A stretch of DNA of 64,000 bases. Source: Ahaetulla prasina. Its lineage: Eukaryota; Chordata; Lepidosauria; Squamata; Colubridae. Shown here one piece after another: positions 21,001 to 36,000 of the stretch (position 1 is the stretch's first letter; the number at the start of each line of letters is the position of its first letter). Position numbers and translations under genes: made by a program. The notes below the pieces were generated by a model that saw only the letters and a program-made list of their open reading frames with translations, searched no databases and had not been told where the DNA came from. Location: positions 2,728,959 to 2,792,958 of the forward strand of contig NC_080543.1 of the NCBI RefSeq assembly GCF_028640845.1. Direction: 5' to 3'.

Positions 21001-24000
21001 CCGGAAGGCCACAGGCAGCCAGTGCAGACTGCGCAGGAGAGGTGTCACATGGGAGCCACGAGGGGCTCCCTCTATCACCCGCGCAGCCGCATTCTGGATT
21101 AACTGGAGCCTCCGGGTGCTCCTCAAGGGGAGCCCCATGTAGAGAGCATTGCAGTAATCCAGATGCAGTATTACAGGCTAATTCACTGCTCACTGCCAGT
21201 AGTTTGATCCTGATCGGCTCAGGATTGACTCAGCTTTCCATCCTTCCGAGGTGGGTAAAATGAAGACCCAGATTGTTGGGGGCAAGAGGCTGACTCTGTA
21301 AACTGCTTAGAGAGGGCTGGAAAGCACCGTGAAGCGGTATATAAGTGCTATTGCTAGTCCTTCCTTCCTTCCTTCCCTCCATCCCTTCCTTCTTTCCTTG
21401 CTTCTTCTCTTATTCCCTTTCCCATTCTCCTTCCTGGTGGCACAGTGTTTAGAGTGAAGCATTGTAGGCTAATTCTGCCCACTGCCAGCAGTTCAATCCT
21501 GACAGGCTCAAGTTTGACTCAGCCTTCCATCCTTTTGAGGTCAGTAAAATGAGAAGCCAGATTTTTGGGGAGCAAGGTGCTGATGACGCTGTCAACCGCT
21601 TAGAGAGGGCTGTAAAAGCACTGTGAAGTGGTATATAAGTCTAAGGGCTATTGCTATTGTGTATACCATGGACAGCTGCTTTAATCGTATAAAACTAGAC
21701 ATAAGACTCCCAAAGGTGCCTTTTCAAGAGGCAACTGGTTTTTCTTTGAAGACGTTTCACTTCTCATCCAAGAAGCTTCTTAAACTCTGACTGGACTCTG
21801 ACTTGTGGACTAAGGGCCGCGGTGTGGCTCAGGCTGTAAGAAGCCTGTTATTAAACACAGCTGCTTGCAATAATTGCAAGTTCAAGTCCCACCAGGCCCA
21901 AGGTTGACTCAGCCTTCCATCCTTTATAAGGTAGGTAAAATGAGGAGCCAGATTGTTGGGGGGGCAATAAGTTGACTTTGTATATAATAAATAGAATGAG
22001 ACTATTGCCTTACACAATGTAAGCCGCCCTGAGTCTTCGGAGAAGGACGAGATATAAATGTAAATAAAAAAATAAAATAAAAAACTCTGACTAAAGAGTT
22101 CTTAAACTCTAACTAAACTCTGACTTGTGGACTTCAATTCCCAGAGCAAAGCTGGCTGAGGAACTCTGGGAGTTGAAGTCCACAAGTCTTAACGTTGCCA
22201 AGGTTGGAGACCCCTGTTTTAGAGAGTCATTGAGGCCACTTGGAGGTTTGTCTGGGTCCTCAGGGTCACCTGAGCAGCACAGATGGGTGTGGATCCAGCT
22301 GTCTGCGAAGAGTATAAGTCCTTCCATTTATGGGTTCGATTGTGGTCGTAAGACAAGGACTGCCTTTATACGACCCTATCTGACATGTTAAAAGAGGCAG
22401 ATCTACTTCGAGAGAGGCACTCCAGCAAATTCACCCCCTCTTCCCTTTTCTGATTTTCCTTCCCTTCCCTCTTCCAATTTCGTTTTGGGTGCTGGGCAAC
22501 CGTTTCGCCTTTACGTCCAGTTTCAGTCTGCCACGATCACATGTCCATGATTCGTATGAATGCCTGAAGCCGCCACAGGGACCTCGGGTCAGCCCGAATT
22601 TGATTTTTTTCTGTGATGCTTTATGTTTCAGGGGGAAAGATCACCTATATTTCCAGGAGAACTCGGAGAATATCCAAAGAAGCATCGGCGGATCTCACCC
22701 ACACCTGGATTACATCTTGAACGCCAAGGATCCCAAGCCACAAAAAACGTTTTTGAACAGCTCCGATCAAGAGGCACAAATTAAATCGGGCAAGGAAACC
22801 ACACGGCCTGTCCATCTTCTTCCTTGCAACAGTCCAGCGACGAAGGACCTCCTTACAGGTAAACAGGTGTGCAACACTATATCAGGGTTCCAAGTCATAG
22901 CAAGCAAACCTCCGAGGCAGGTAGATTCCTCAAAGAATACTTTTATTGGAATTATCATATTGGCACAAATCCGGTGGAAATCGACTCTAATGTGTTGCTT
23001 GAAATAGATTCGGAAAAGGATTTGGTAAAGGACTGTATGATAAAATGGGCACAGAATATTCAGGAACCAATAATGTTGGAAACATGGGAGAAAATCTGGG
23101 TTAGAAATGTTAAGTTTACACAAGCACAGAATTTAAGGGAAAATTTTTATAAGATGTTTTATAGATGGCACTTAGATCCCAATAAATTATCATGTATGTA
23201 TCCTGATATCCAAGCGAAATGTTGGAGGTGTGGTTGTGATGACGCTACATATTTTCATATTTGGTGGACTTGCAAGAAAATTAAGGCCTTTTGGATAAGA
23301 ATTTGGTGGATTATTCAAAATGTACTGAAGAAGAAGATAAAGTTCCTGCCGCAATTTTTCCTTTTGGGAATTATAACGGATTGTACAGGGATTGAGACTA
23401 AATTGATTCTGAATTTAATAACAGCAGCAAGACTGTTGATTGGACAATACTGGAAGAAGAAGAGTACCTACAATAGAAGAATGGATATTGAAAGTCATTA
23501 ATTTGGCTGAGATGGCTAAAATCTCAGCTTTTTAAAAGACAATACAGGAAAGATATTTAATTGAATGGAAAAATGGATTGATTATCTACAAAACAGATAT
23601 CAGATTAAGAAATATCAGATTGCCTTTGAATAATTAGGAAGTATTATTTTATATAATGGGGGTTGGGAAATGAAAAGATTTGGATGTGGTTAATTGGATT
23701 AGAAGGAAAATTTTATTCTATGTTTGGTTTATGTATAACAATACCTTGTGATTGACCGGGAAGCCGGGGGAAGGAGGGGAAGGGGTTTTCTGGGAGGAGG
23801 GGAAAAAGGGGAAATGTTTTGTTTTTAAACTTTTTCAATTAAAAAAAAAAAAAGAAATCGACTCTGAAGGTTCCCGCGATTTTCACTTCATTAAAAGTAA
23901 AAGTTTCCCCCCAACCCCAGTCCATCAGTCACATGGTCCAATCACGACACTGTCTGGTTGCCTAGTGACATCATTCCTCCCTCCTCAGACCAAGTGCGAG

Positions 24001-27000
24001 AATGACCTTGGTTCCCAAGAGAAAGTATTTTGTTTTGGCTACGCAACCCCAACTATCTCTAGTTCCCCCTCTCTATCCCTCAACTCCAGTGTGGCAACAC
24101 TGAAACTCCAAGATGGCTTCGGTCAGGACAGCTTCGGCTTTGACACACTACTCTACAGCTGGTCCTTGACTTACAACCATTCCTTTAGTGACCGTTCGAA
24201 CTTACAGCGGCACTGAAAAAAAGTGACTTAGGACCCTTTTTCAGACTTGCGACTGTTTCAGCATCCCCACGATCACATGATCAAATTTCAGACACTTGGC
24301 AACTGGCATGTACTTATGACAGTTGCAGCGTCCCGGGGTGGTGTGATCATGACTTTCTGACAAGCAAAGTCAATGGGGAAGCCAGATTCACTTAACAACC
24401 GTTTGAAGTTACAAAGGGACCAAAAAGAGGAACTTACGACCGGTTTTCACATTTACGACCGTTGCAGCATCCCTGTGGTCACGTGATCAGAATTCAGTTG
24501 CTTAGCAACCGACTCATATTTATGACGGTCGCAGTGCCCCAGGGTCATGTGATTCCCTTTTGCGACCCCAAAGTCAATGGGGAAACCAGATTCGCTTAAA
24601 CAACCATACTACTAATTTGACAACTGAAGTGATTCACTTAACAACTGTGGCAAGAAAAGTGGTAAAACGGGGCAAAACTCACTTATCAATGGTCTTGCTT
24701 AGCAGCGGAAATTTTGGGCTCGATTGTGGTCGTAAGTTGAGGACTCTCAATATATATATTTTTTTAAAAGGCCATATTGCCTTTGATTGTGCAAAAGAGG
24801 ATTACAGTCAGCTGGAGTGAATGGTTCTTTCGTTTTTCACGTGGATTTCCTTTCTCTGCTTTCTCTTCTTTCAAGACCTTTTGGATCGAGGGAACCGGTT
24901 GCGAAACGCGATGGCTGTGTCCGTCATGATATCGAACCCGGATCCCGTCATGGAACGATATGAGGCTCAACCTTCTGTAAAGCAGGACCTCTCCCGACAA
25001 GCTGGAAAGTAAGTTTGGGTAGGCAAGAGGGAAAGTTTGGGTCCACCAAGAAAACGGGGTACAGTGTGTGTTGCTAAAAAAGAGTTTAAAAATTGTGACT
25101 TTTTCAGAGTAACTTGAAGGGAAGGCAAAATCAATTTGTCAATTTCTGTTATGAGTATGTCATTCATTTACTGACAACCCAAAGTTACAACAACACTGAA
25201 AAACGTGTCGGATGGACCAGTTCACACACAACAAAAACAACCATTGAAGAATCCCCAAGGTCACATGATTAGAATTTGAACGCTTGGCAACTTGCATGGT
25301 CTTAGTGACAGTTGCCATGTCCCTTCCTTGAATCTAAATGTCTATGGAGATTCTCAGTCATGGAGGTCACAGTTGCCCCGAAGATACTTTTTCAAGAGGC
25401 AACTGGACACTCTGGTTTTTTCTTTTGAAGATGTTTCGCTTCTCCTCCAAGAAGATTCTACAGCTGGATGGTGGGGAAGGGAAGGATTGATGCTCCTTGC
25501 AGGCAGCTGGTCATTTGCATCCTTTTAGCAAGTCGTTGAGACCACCTGGAGGTTTACCTTTGTCCTCAGGGTCACCTGAGTGGTGCAAATAGATGTGGAG
25601 CCTTCTTGGAACTGCTGAAAGGACAGGGATAGATGATGCGGTGTCCCTCTCCCTCTGTTGAGAGTGGGCTGTCATATTCTCCCCCTCCCTCCGCCGTAAT
25701 TTAAAAGAGGGGTCAAAGAGGCCATCAATGTCAAAATTGAACAGCTGTCGCTCAACAGAAGGGGAGGGATACAACAGCATCTTCCTCTAGTCTACAACAC
25801 AGTCTGTTCAACAGTCCCAAAAAGGCTCCACGCCCATTTGACACCACTCAGGTGAGACCCTGAGGACACAGACAAACCTCCAAGGGGCCTCAAGGACCCT
25901 CTAAAAGGATGCAAGTGACCAGCTGTCTGCAAAGAATATCAATCCTTCCAGTCCCCACCATCCAGTCAGAGCTGAAGAAGCTTCTTGGAGGAGAAGCGAA
26001 ACGTCTTCAAAGGAAAACCAGAAAGTCCAGTTGTCTCTTGAAAAGAAAAAGCATCTTCAGGTTCCTCAAATCTAGAAAATTATAAACGATGCTTGAAAAC
26101 GATCTAAATCAGAGGTCTTCAAACTTGGCAGCTTTAAGACTTGTGGATTTCAACTCCCAGCATAGCTGACTGGAGAATTCTGGGAGTTGAAGTCCACAAG
26201 TCTTAAAGCTGCCAAATTTGAAGACCTCTGGTCTAAATAATTTAGATCCCAATTCCTACGTAAAATTGCCTTGGGCTTCTGTTGCCCTTTTCCCTAGGCA
26301 GATATAGAAAGGGCTAAACTGAAAAATATCCTGCTAAAACTATTGGGTGAATTATTGTTCTTAACCTCACTTTAAAGGATCGCATTTTCCCTCCACGAAA
26401 TGCTTTTGATTCTGATAGGTGTTCGATTCCCTCACATCTTCCTTCCTTTCCTTTATTCTAATATTCTATCCAGAACTCTGAAGAATCCTGGCCTTCGGTG
26501 TGAAGTCCCTCGTGAGCTATGGCGTGAATGTTCCGAATTTGATTTGGATGCTGAAAAGAAAGCAGTCGAGCTCCTGCTGGGCAGGTGAAATATATATATA
26601 TATATATTGGTCTGGCTCCTATTTGGGGAGGGGAAAAAAATTGCCTCAGGAATTTCCCCAAATTTATGTTTCCGGGATAGTCCTCAATTTACAACCACAA
26701 CTGAGCCCAAGATTTCTGTTGCTAAGTGAGGCAGTTGTTTAAGTGACATGGCTGACTGAGGAATCCTGGGAGTTGAAGTCCACGTGTCTTAAAAAAGTTG
26801 CCAAGTTTGGAGCAGTCGCTGAACAAATGGTTGTAAGTTGAAGGCTACCTATAATACAGGAGGTAAGTTCTACCAGCCTTTTACGTGCACCTGTGAAACT
26901 TTTCTATCTTTCTATCTCTACAGTTCAGATTTATCTCCGGATCACCTCGTGGACGGGGCAGGCTCCCCTCCCGAATCTCTTTCCCCTTCCAGTCACTTGT

Positions 27001-30000
27001 ATGACAGCGAATTGAATGACCCGCACTACGACCAGAGTCTCTTGGAAAATTTGTTCTACACAGCTCAGGTGAGTAGAAAAGGTGTGTGTGTAGAATATTT
27101 GATGGTGAAATTAAATGAGTTTGGGTCATTAGCAGGTTTCAAAATGAACAAACAGAAAATATCAACGCTGATGAAGAATATGACCGCACAGGAGGGTGAT
27201 AGATTGATTAAAAAGTCTGGTTTTTAGGGTTGAGAAAAAGGAAAAGTCTTACTTTTGACACATTCATGTACAACGTACATCGTAAGGTCTCCAAACTTGA
27301 CAACTTCAAGACTTGTGGACTTCAACTCAGGATTCCTCAGCCAGCATTGGGTACACCAGGGTTCCCCAAACTTGGCAAATTTAAGACTTGCGGATTTCAA
27401 CTGTAAGACTTGTGAACTTCAATTCCCAGAATTCCTCGGCCATGATCTGCAAACTTGGCAATCATAAGATTTGTGGACTTCAACTCCCAGAATTCCCTAG
27501 CTAGCACAGCTGGCTGAGGAATTCTGGGAGTTGAAGTCCCCAAGTCTTGTTTAGACACCCCTAGTATAGACAATGTCTTTGCCTATTTTGAGGGCGGCGA
27601 TACTGTTCTGCTACAGTTTTTTAATTCTTCTTCATGCTCGCAAGAACTGCATTGGCAGCCGTAGAAGCTGTAGCGAAATATCTGTATTTCGGCCTCCAGT
27701 ATCTCTTGCCAGTTGGCCTAAACTGACAGGCCCAATTAATTCCTCTTAACGTTGGATTTCATGGAGCCTGTTGGGTAAATCGTGGCTTCTTTTCCATGCT
27801 GGAAAACAAGATAAATCCCCCGATTAAGGAGAGGAACTTCCTATGGCTACTGCTAGTAAAGGAATTGGAAAGAACACCAGAAACTCTACGCCACAAGTTT
27901 TCCCTTTTTGTTTAAGTGTATAATCATGTGTTGTTGTTGTTATTTTGTGAGGTCCTTGATGTTCTCTGGGCTTGATTGTTTTCTTGCTGACATTTCATGA
28001 TCCAATCAACGAACATCATCAGTGCTAGAAGGGAGGGGGGTTTATAAACAGAAAGCAAACCTCACTCCCTTCTAGCCCTGATGGTGTTTACTAGCTGGGT
28101 CATGAAACGTCTTCAAGAAAGCAACCAAGCTCAGGAGCACCAAGGATCTCACAGTCCTCCTTCTCCAATCCCTGGGCTTGGCTGTTTTTTTGCAGACATT
28201 TCATGACCCAACTAGGGAACATCATCAGTGCTAGAAAGGAAGTGGGGTTTAAAAACAGAAAGCAAACCCCTCTCCCTTCTAGCACTGATAACGTTGCCTA
28301 GTTGGGTCGTGAAACGTCTGCAAGAAAGTGGACAAGGTTAGGGAGCACCAAAGACCCCCACCGCATAGCCCCGAGCAACAAATATTCTCTTGTAATGTTT
28401 GTTTTCCTCGATTAATTTTCTTCAGAAATCTGACAGCAGCTTCAGCGACATTTTTAGTGAAGAGGAGGACGAGGCTGGGAAACGAAGTCGGCCTCAGGGC
28501 CCAAAACTTCAGAGGTCACCAAAGGCTTCAGAGTCGAGTCCCCACAGGCAGAAAAAGAAGACCTTGGAGACAAGAGCCAGGTAAAGTACCTGTTCCGGAT
28601 TCTCTTCCTCTCTGCCATGGGGCAGCCTCTGATGCTGATTTTGTGCCCCAGTAAAGGCTCAGTTCATATCCCAAGCGTGGCATCTTTTCAAAACGCACCT
28701 TTGCTGGCCAGTAAAGAACACAATTTCCCCAGGACACTCTTTTTTCTTCTCTTATCTGAAGCTTGGACCCAGATGACCGGGATGCCTTATGCACGGTCAC
28801 TCACACTCTTGTCACCTCCCATTTGGATTATTGCAATGCTCTCCACATGGGGCTGCCCTTGAAGTGCACCCGAAGGCTTCAGCTAGTTCAGAATGCAGCT
28901 GCGCAGGTAATAGTGGGAGCCACTCGTTGCTCCCATGTAACACCAATCCTGCGCAGTTTGCACTGGCTTCCTGTGGTCTTTCGGGTGCGCTTTAAGATTT
29001 TGGTTACGACCTTTAAAGCGCTCCATGGCTTAGGGCCCAGGTACTTACGGGACCGCCTGCTGTTACCTTATGCCTCCCACCGACCCGTACGCTCACACAG
29101 AGAGGGCCTTCTCAGGGTGCCGTCCGCCAAGCAATGTCGGCTGGCGGCCCCCAGGGGTAGGGCCTTCCCTGTTGGAGCTCCTACGCTCTGGAACGAACTT
29201 CCCCCTGGTTTACGCCAATTGCCTGATCTTCGGACCTTTCGCCGTGAGCTGAAAACGCACTTATTTATTCAAGCAGGACTGGCTTAAAAGTTTTATTAAA
29301 TTTTAATTGGGGTTTTTATGCATTTTAGGGTTTTAAATTGTTTTAAATTTCGGCCATTTATGTAATATGCTTGGTTTTAAGTTTTGTTTTAATGTGTATA
29401 TTGTGGGGTTTTTATTATTTGGCCTGAGTCCTTCGGGAGAAGGGTAGTATAAAAATCTAATAAAAATTAAAATAAAATAAATAAGATAGGTTGAATTGCC
29501 TGTTTCAGTACAAACAAATAACGTCGTGTAACAATACATAACAACAGAGTTGGAAGGGACCTTGGAGGTCTTCTAGGCCAACCCTTTGCTCAACCAGGAG
29601 ACCTTATATCAGGGGTCTCCAACCTTGGCAACTTTAAGCCTGGAGGACTTTAACTCCCAGAGTTAAAGTCCTCCAGACTTAAAGTTGCCAAGGTTGGAGA
29701 TCTCTGCCTTATACCATTTCAGACAAATGGCTGTCCAATCTCTTCTTAAAAGCCTCCAGTGATGGAGCACCTACAATTTCTGGTGGCAAGCTGTTCCACT
29801 GGCTAATTGTCCTCACTTAGGAAATTTCTCCTTAGATCCAGGTTGCGTCTCTCCTTGATTGGTTTCCATCCGTTGCTTCTTGTCCTGCCTTCAGGGGCTT
29901 TGGAGAAGAGGTGGACCCCCTTCTCTTCTTTGGAGGCAGCCCTTCAAATATGGGAAGACTGCTCTCACGTCACCCCCTAGTCCTCCTTTTCATTAAACAG

Positions 30001-33000
30001 AATAACAGAGTTGGAAGGGACCTTAGAGGTCTTTTAGTCCAACACCACCACCCCGCTCAAACAGCCTGTATCATTTCAGACAAAAGGCTGTCTGATCTCT
30101 TCTTAAAAGCTGCTAGCGATGGAGCATTCACAACTTCTGGAGGCCTGGAAAATAGCATTACTTTCTTTCGGGTTGAATTCGAGGTGTATTTTCCGCCAGT
30201 GGGGGATCAGTCAGTCGCAAGCGTGAAAACCCAGTCATAAGTCCCTGTTCTAATTTTCTAATTGACTTTGGGCCAATCGGTCACTAAACAAACCGTTGTA
30301 GGTCGAGGACTACCTGCAGTGCACCTGATGATGCTCGCAAGCCCTTTAATAATGTTTTACGGCTGTGGCACTTAAAAAGTTTCTCTTTTCTCTTTGCAGC
30401 CGTTCCCCTGCTAAACCCCTCCCTCGTGAGACATTCCCGGAGTCCACCGATGAAAGCCAAGCTGTTAATTTGAGCCTTGACAGGCTGGCCACGCTGGGTC
30501 GGATCCGCTTAGCCAGAGTTGTGATTGAGAGCCTAAGAGGCATCCCCCATGAAGACAGCTCTCAGAGTACCCCCAATCAAAAGAGCCCTGGTGGGAAACC
30601 CCCCAGGCCAGCTATGGCTAAGAAGAGGTGAGAGTTTTAATCAGGACTGTCAACTCGTCTGTTGTGTCTGCGACCCCCGAGCCGGGCCCCCTGCCAGAAA
30701 GTGACTTGGAAAGTGAGGGGGAAGGGCCGTCAGGACTTACTTCGGGAGCACCGGCTTCCCTGGCTCAGCTCCAGGAGCCAGAGGCAGGCCAGGTGGAGGA
30801 GATAACGAGGCCTCCATCCCCTGACTCTTTCCCGCCCCCCGCCCCCCCCCGCCACGTCTCCAGACCCAGCTGATGGCAATCAGGCCTGGCTGGACCCTAG
30901 GTTTCGTGGGCAGGAGAGGCGGGAACAACAGAAGCAGGGGTAGGGCAGGCCTAGGAAGTGCTGAGTCATGGAGCCACACCCCACAGGATATAAAGGCAGC
31001 AAGAGCTGCTGTGCCTCTTCGTAGCAGGCAAATTAACTGCTTAACTAAGAGCTGAAGTACTCTTTGACTCATCGGCGTCGAGGGGGATAACAGAGACACT
31101 TGGCAGACGCTCGCTATTTTGCTGCCAGAGCTGATAGTGCCGGCTAATTAAGCCATCGCTCGGACGGAGGCAAAGGGGGGACAGAACATCGTCCTCTTCG
31201 CTGGACTTCAGATAAATTGTTCTTTTAATCAGAGAGTAGAGGGTCCCGTAAAAAATAATGCAGGGGGAAGAACTCTTCCAAATACCACTTTTAAGGGGGT
31301 TGCAGATCAATAGTTTTGGAAGTTTGGTCTAGTGATGAGGGCACCACGATGGAAACCAGGAGACGGTGAGTTCTAGTCCCACCTTAGACATGAAAGCCAA
31401 CTGGAGGACTTTGGGCCAATCCCAGGAGATGGTGAGTTCTAGTCCTGCTTAGGCATGAAAGCCAGCTGGGTGACTTTGGGCCAATGACCAGGAGACGGTG
31501 AGTTCTAGTTCTAAGGTGCTGGCCTAGAAACCAGGAGATGGTGAGGTCTAGTCCCACCTTAAGCACGAAAGCCAACTGGGTGACTTTAGACCAATCATGA
31601 GGCAGTGAGTTCGATTCTCGCCTTAGACATGAAAGTTATCTGAGTGACTTTGGGCCAATCGCCAGGAGACCGTGGCCTTAGAGATGAAAGCCGACTGAGT
31701 TACTTTGGGACAGTCCCTTTCTCTCAGACCAGTCCACCTCACAGGATTGTTGTTATGCGGGGAATGAATTAAGGAATGAAATAAGGCGGCAAAGTTTTGG
31801 TCAGTCTTATTAAAAAGACCGAATTTTGTTGAATTCCCTCAATTTATTTCCACAATTTCTTCTCTTCCCAGGACTTTCTTTGTCGAGTATCACTTTCCAG
31901 TGGGAACTTCAAAGAACGGGGTCGGCCAGACAGCCGTGACTACAGAAATTGTCCGCGTAGCTTCGAGTAAATTCTCAGCAGATGGTAAGACCGGGAGGGC
32001 AGGAGACCATTTCCCCCATAATCCTATGTTAGATCGAGTTTTCCACAATGACCGTGACTGCAGAAGCAGCCCTTTCATGAACTAAGCTGAAACTAAGCAA
32101 CTCTTTAAAGCAGGGGTCTCCAACCTTGGTCCCTTTAAAACTTGTGGATTTCAACTCCCAGAATCCCTCAGCCAGCAAAGCTGACTGAGGAACTCTGGGA
32201 GTTGAAGTCCACAAGTCTTAAAGGGACCAAGGTTGGAGACCCCTGCTTTAAAGAAATGTTTTCACTGCAGGAATTTAAATACCATATGGAGATGATTCCA
32301 GGAGTGAAATGCTCCCGATTCGGACCGGATCGCCCGACCCGATAGCGATGGCAGCAGGTGGTTCGGAGAACCGGTAGAAAAAATCCCTGCCCCCTCCCCA
32401 TCCCGCATACCCAGCTGAGCTGCGCAATCATCAGAGGTTTTTTGTTTTGTTTTTTACTTTTGAAAGCATTTTTTCTTCGGCTGAAAAAATGCTTTTAAAA
32501 GTTTTTTTTTAAAAAGCCTCTGATGATCGTGCAGTTCAGCTGGGATCATCAGAACCCTTTAAAAGCATTTTTTCCTACAACCTCTTCGGCCGAAGAGGCT
32601 GTAAAAAAATTGCTTTTAAAGGGTTCTGGCGATCAGGCAACTCAGCTGGGATCGCCAGAGAGCCAATTGTAGAAAAAATGCTTTTAAAAGTTTAAAAAAA
32701 AAAAGTTGGCCATGCCCACCCAGTCACATTACACACACACAGACACACACCAAGCCACACCCACAGAACCAAACAAATTTTACACTTCATCCCTGGATGG
32801 TTCTCAACTCACAGCCTCAATTGGGGGAAATTGCTAAGAAAAGCACTGTTAAGTAAACCCTCTAAAAGGGAATATTTGTAGCTCAGGGTTGAAATGAGGG
32901 ACGCAAATGTTTTATTTCCAAAACTAGGTAACATCTTCAGTGCTACTTGATGCAATAAGGGAGCCCTGTTCAATTTTACAACCTTTTTGGACACATGTCT

Positions 33001-36000
33001 ATGGAGATTCTCCAGGTCACAGTTGTATCAAAAGTGGTTTTCTGTTTTGAAATAAACAACTGGACTGAATTTTTGAGGAAAAACAAGATGCTTTGCTTCC
33101 TATCCTATGAGCCACGTTGGCACAGTGGTTAGAGTGCAGTACTGCAGGCTCCTTCTCCTGACTGCCGGCTGCCTGCAATTTGGCAGTTCAAATCTCAGCA
33201 GGCTCCAGGTTGACTCAGCCTTCCGTCCTTCTGAAGTGGGTAAAATGAGGACCCAGATTGTTGGGGGCAAGAGGCTGACTCTGTATACTGTTTAGAGAGG
33301 GCTGGAAAGCCCTGTGAAGCGGTATATAAGTCTAAGTCCTATGGCTATTGCTATCCTGGAAATAACCTAATAGAAGCAACCTAAAACTAAGGAGAAATTT
33401 CCTGATAGTGAGAACAATTAACCAGTGGAATTGTTTGCCACCAGAAGTTGTGGGTACTCCTTCGCTGGAAGTTTTTAAGAAGAGACTGGACAGCCATTCG
33501 TCTGGAATGGTATAGTTTCTCCTCCTTGAGCAGGGGGTTGGACTAGAAGACCTCCAGGGTCCCGTCCGACTCTGTTATTCTGTTAAATGCTGGTTTTGCC
33601 AAACCACCAGCTGCTACTTTGCAAATTGAGAATTTATCTCTATCCTGGGTATATCCTGATTGGTCTTTAATTTTATTTTTTAATACCACTAAAGAAATCT
33701 TAGATTCTTTCTTCAGTCTTCTTCCACTGAACCCTTGAAAATCCTTTTCCTTTGTTTTGCTTTTGTGTCTATCCAATTCCCGCTGCAGGAGTGAAGTTTC
33801 AGCAACGTTACGTATTCCCTGTCCATTTCAGTGGCTCCATGATCACCCATTGGTGGAAGTCGCACCTTGATTTTAACTTGTTTTTGAAAAAGGGCACCCA
33901 AAGGAAGGTACTGTCATTTTCCATACTATCCCTCTGGATGAAAACTGTCTGAAGAGTTGTTATTCGGAAGGGGAAGGGGATTTATTTTATGATTCATCCC
34001 ACGGCAGGACCAGAAAGGAATAGGAATAGAATTAATTAGAATTAGAAAAGGGCAGGGTAGGGTAGGGTAGGATAGGATAGGAATAGGATTAATTAGGATA
34101 GGATTAATTAGAATAGGATAGGAATAGGATTAATTAGGATAGAATAGGATAGGAATTGGATTAATTAGAATAGGATAGGAATAGGATTAATTAGGATAGA
34201 ATAGGATAGGAATTGGATTAATTAGAATAGGATAGGAATAGGATTAATTAGAATAGGATAGGAATAGGATTAATTAGGATAGAATAGGATAGGAATTGGA
34301 TTAATTAGAATAGGATAGGAATACGATCTAATTAATCTTATTAAATAGGATAGGATAGGAATAGGATTAATTAGGATAGAATAGGATAGGAATAGGATTA
34401 ATTAGAATAGGATAGGAATAAGATCTAATTAAACTTATTAATTAGGACAGGATAGGAATAGGATTAATTAGGATATGATAGGAATAGGATTAATTAGGAT
34501 AGAATAGGATAGGAATAGGATTAATTAGAATAGGATAGGAATAAGATCTAATTAATCTTATTAATTAGGATAGGAATAGGATTAATTAGGATAGGATAGA
34601 ATAGAATAGAATAGAATAGGAATAGGAATAGAGAATAGAATAGAATAGAATAGAGAATAAAGTAGAATAGCATAGAATAGATCAGAATATAGAAAATAAT
34701 AGAATAGAGAATACTGTGCAATGCAGATTGTGTAACATCAGAAAAAGGACTCTGCAGAATGCCCGCGATTTCTCTCCTTGTGATCTTCAGCCAGTACTGA
34801 TTGGCACAGCAGCCTTTCCCCTGCGCGACGTCCTTCAGTCCGAGGACTTATTCGTCAGCCGTGAATTGCCAGTGAAAGAAGACGGCGTCCCAGGCCCATT
34901 GGGGCCTTTACAGGTATAGAATTTGCTTCTGACATTTTATTCTTTATTTTTAAGATCCTCCTTTCGTCATTCCACGCGTTTTGATAACACGTGCAGTTTT
35001 CATGTGTCGAGAGAGCAGCTCAGGATGTATTAGCACAACCCATTTATGGTGAATTTGTTCCTTAAGGTACAGTTGGGTCCTCTCACATTATCCAAGTGGC
35101 ATTGCCAAGTAGGGCTAAGATTCCAGGGAAGGTCACTTGTGCTTTCCCAAAACAAGATACATCTACAAGAAAATGAGTAGAAAACTAGCAGTGCTCTCTG
35201 AGCTTGGTTATTTTCTTGGAGACGTTTCATGACCCAACTAGGTAACATCATCAGGGCTAGTTAGGAGTGCTGTTTCCTGTCAAGTTTATATTCTGGTGTC
35301 TTGCCTGTCTGTGTGTGCGGGACCTGTCTTAGGGATTCTTTGGTTGGGCTGTTCACTGATGGCTCTTTGGCAGTTTCTTGATTAGGGTGTTGTTTACATC
35401 AGGGGTCACCAAACGTTCGGACCTCAGGGACCACTAAATTCATAATTTTAAATCCTGCGGACCACTAATATGATCTGCCTAATGACCGGGTGAGAGTGGC
35501 TAGGTGGTCATGTGACTGGGTGGGGATGGCCAACTTGATGTCACTTGGGTTTAGAGGCGCCTCGCCAGCCTCTACTCGCCCCCTCCCCTGCCAGCCACTC
35601 CTCGCCTCCCCACCCGGGCTCCTTAGGGCCCCAACAGGAAGCAGTTGTTGGAGCTAAGCTGCCACCATGAGAAAGAGTTGGCAAAACAGCTCAGTTCAAA
35701 TTGGATCTGGCCGAGAAGGAGGCTCAGCAGAAGCACCTCACTCAGGGCTAGGAGCATAGGCTGTCCAAGCAGAGGGAAGACCTGCGGGAGTGCAAGGCCA
35801 AGGAACAGCGCCTGGAGGCCCTCCGGCTCTTCACCACCAGCAGCTCTTCCCTCCAGCCTTCACCCAAAGCCCCCCACCAGGAGGCTGAAGCAGACCCCGA
35901 GTCAGAATTTCTGCCCCACTTCCAACCTGCACAAAAGACCCCGAAGGGGGAGACTCTCTGCAGCAACACAACCGTTCATTGCACGCATCTGGCCCAGGAG

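Noticed and set aside
21812..21900. tRNA gene
   Set aside because: A and B box-like motifs are present, but the sequence continues into a SINE body repeated at four places and lacks a full cloverleaf.
26838..27227. Read-through of exon 8 as a 129-codon ORF
   Set aside because: Conservation begins at the acceptor 26924 and stops at the GTGAGT donor 27069; the remainder is intron.
28763..29287. 174-codon ORF as a possible host gene
   Set aside because: Matches LINE RT C-termini and has related broken copies at 20.2, 20.6, 52.6 and 58.2 kb.
32374..32700. Long A/T hairpins with AAAAGCATTTTTTC as a terminator or pre-miRNA
   Set aside because: They are arms of the family-P transposon present in three copies; loop and arm lengths do not suit a miRNA precursor.
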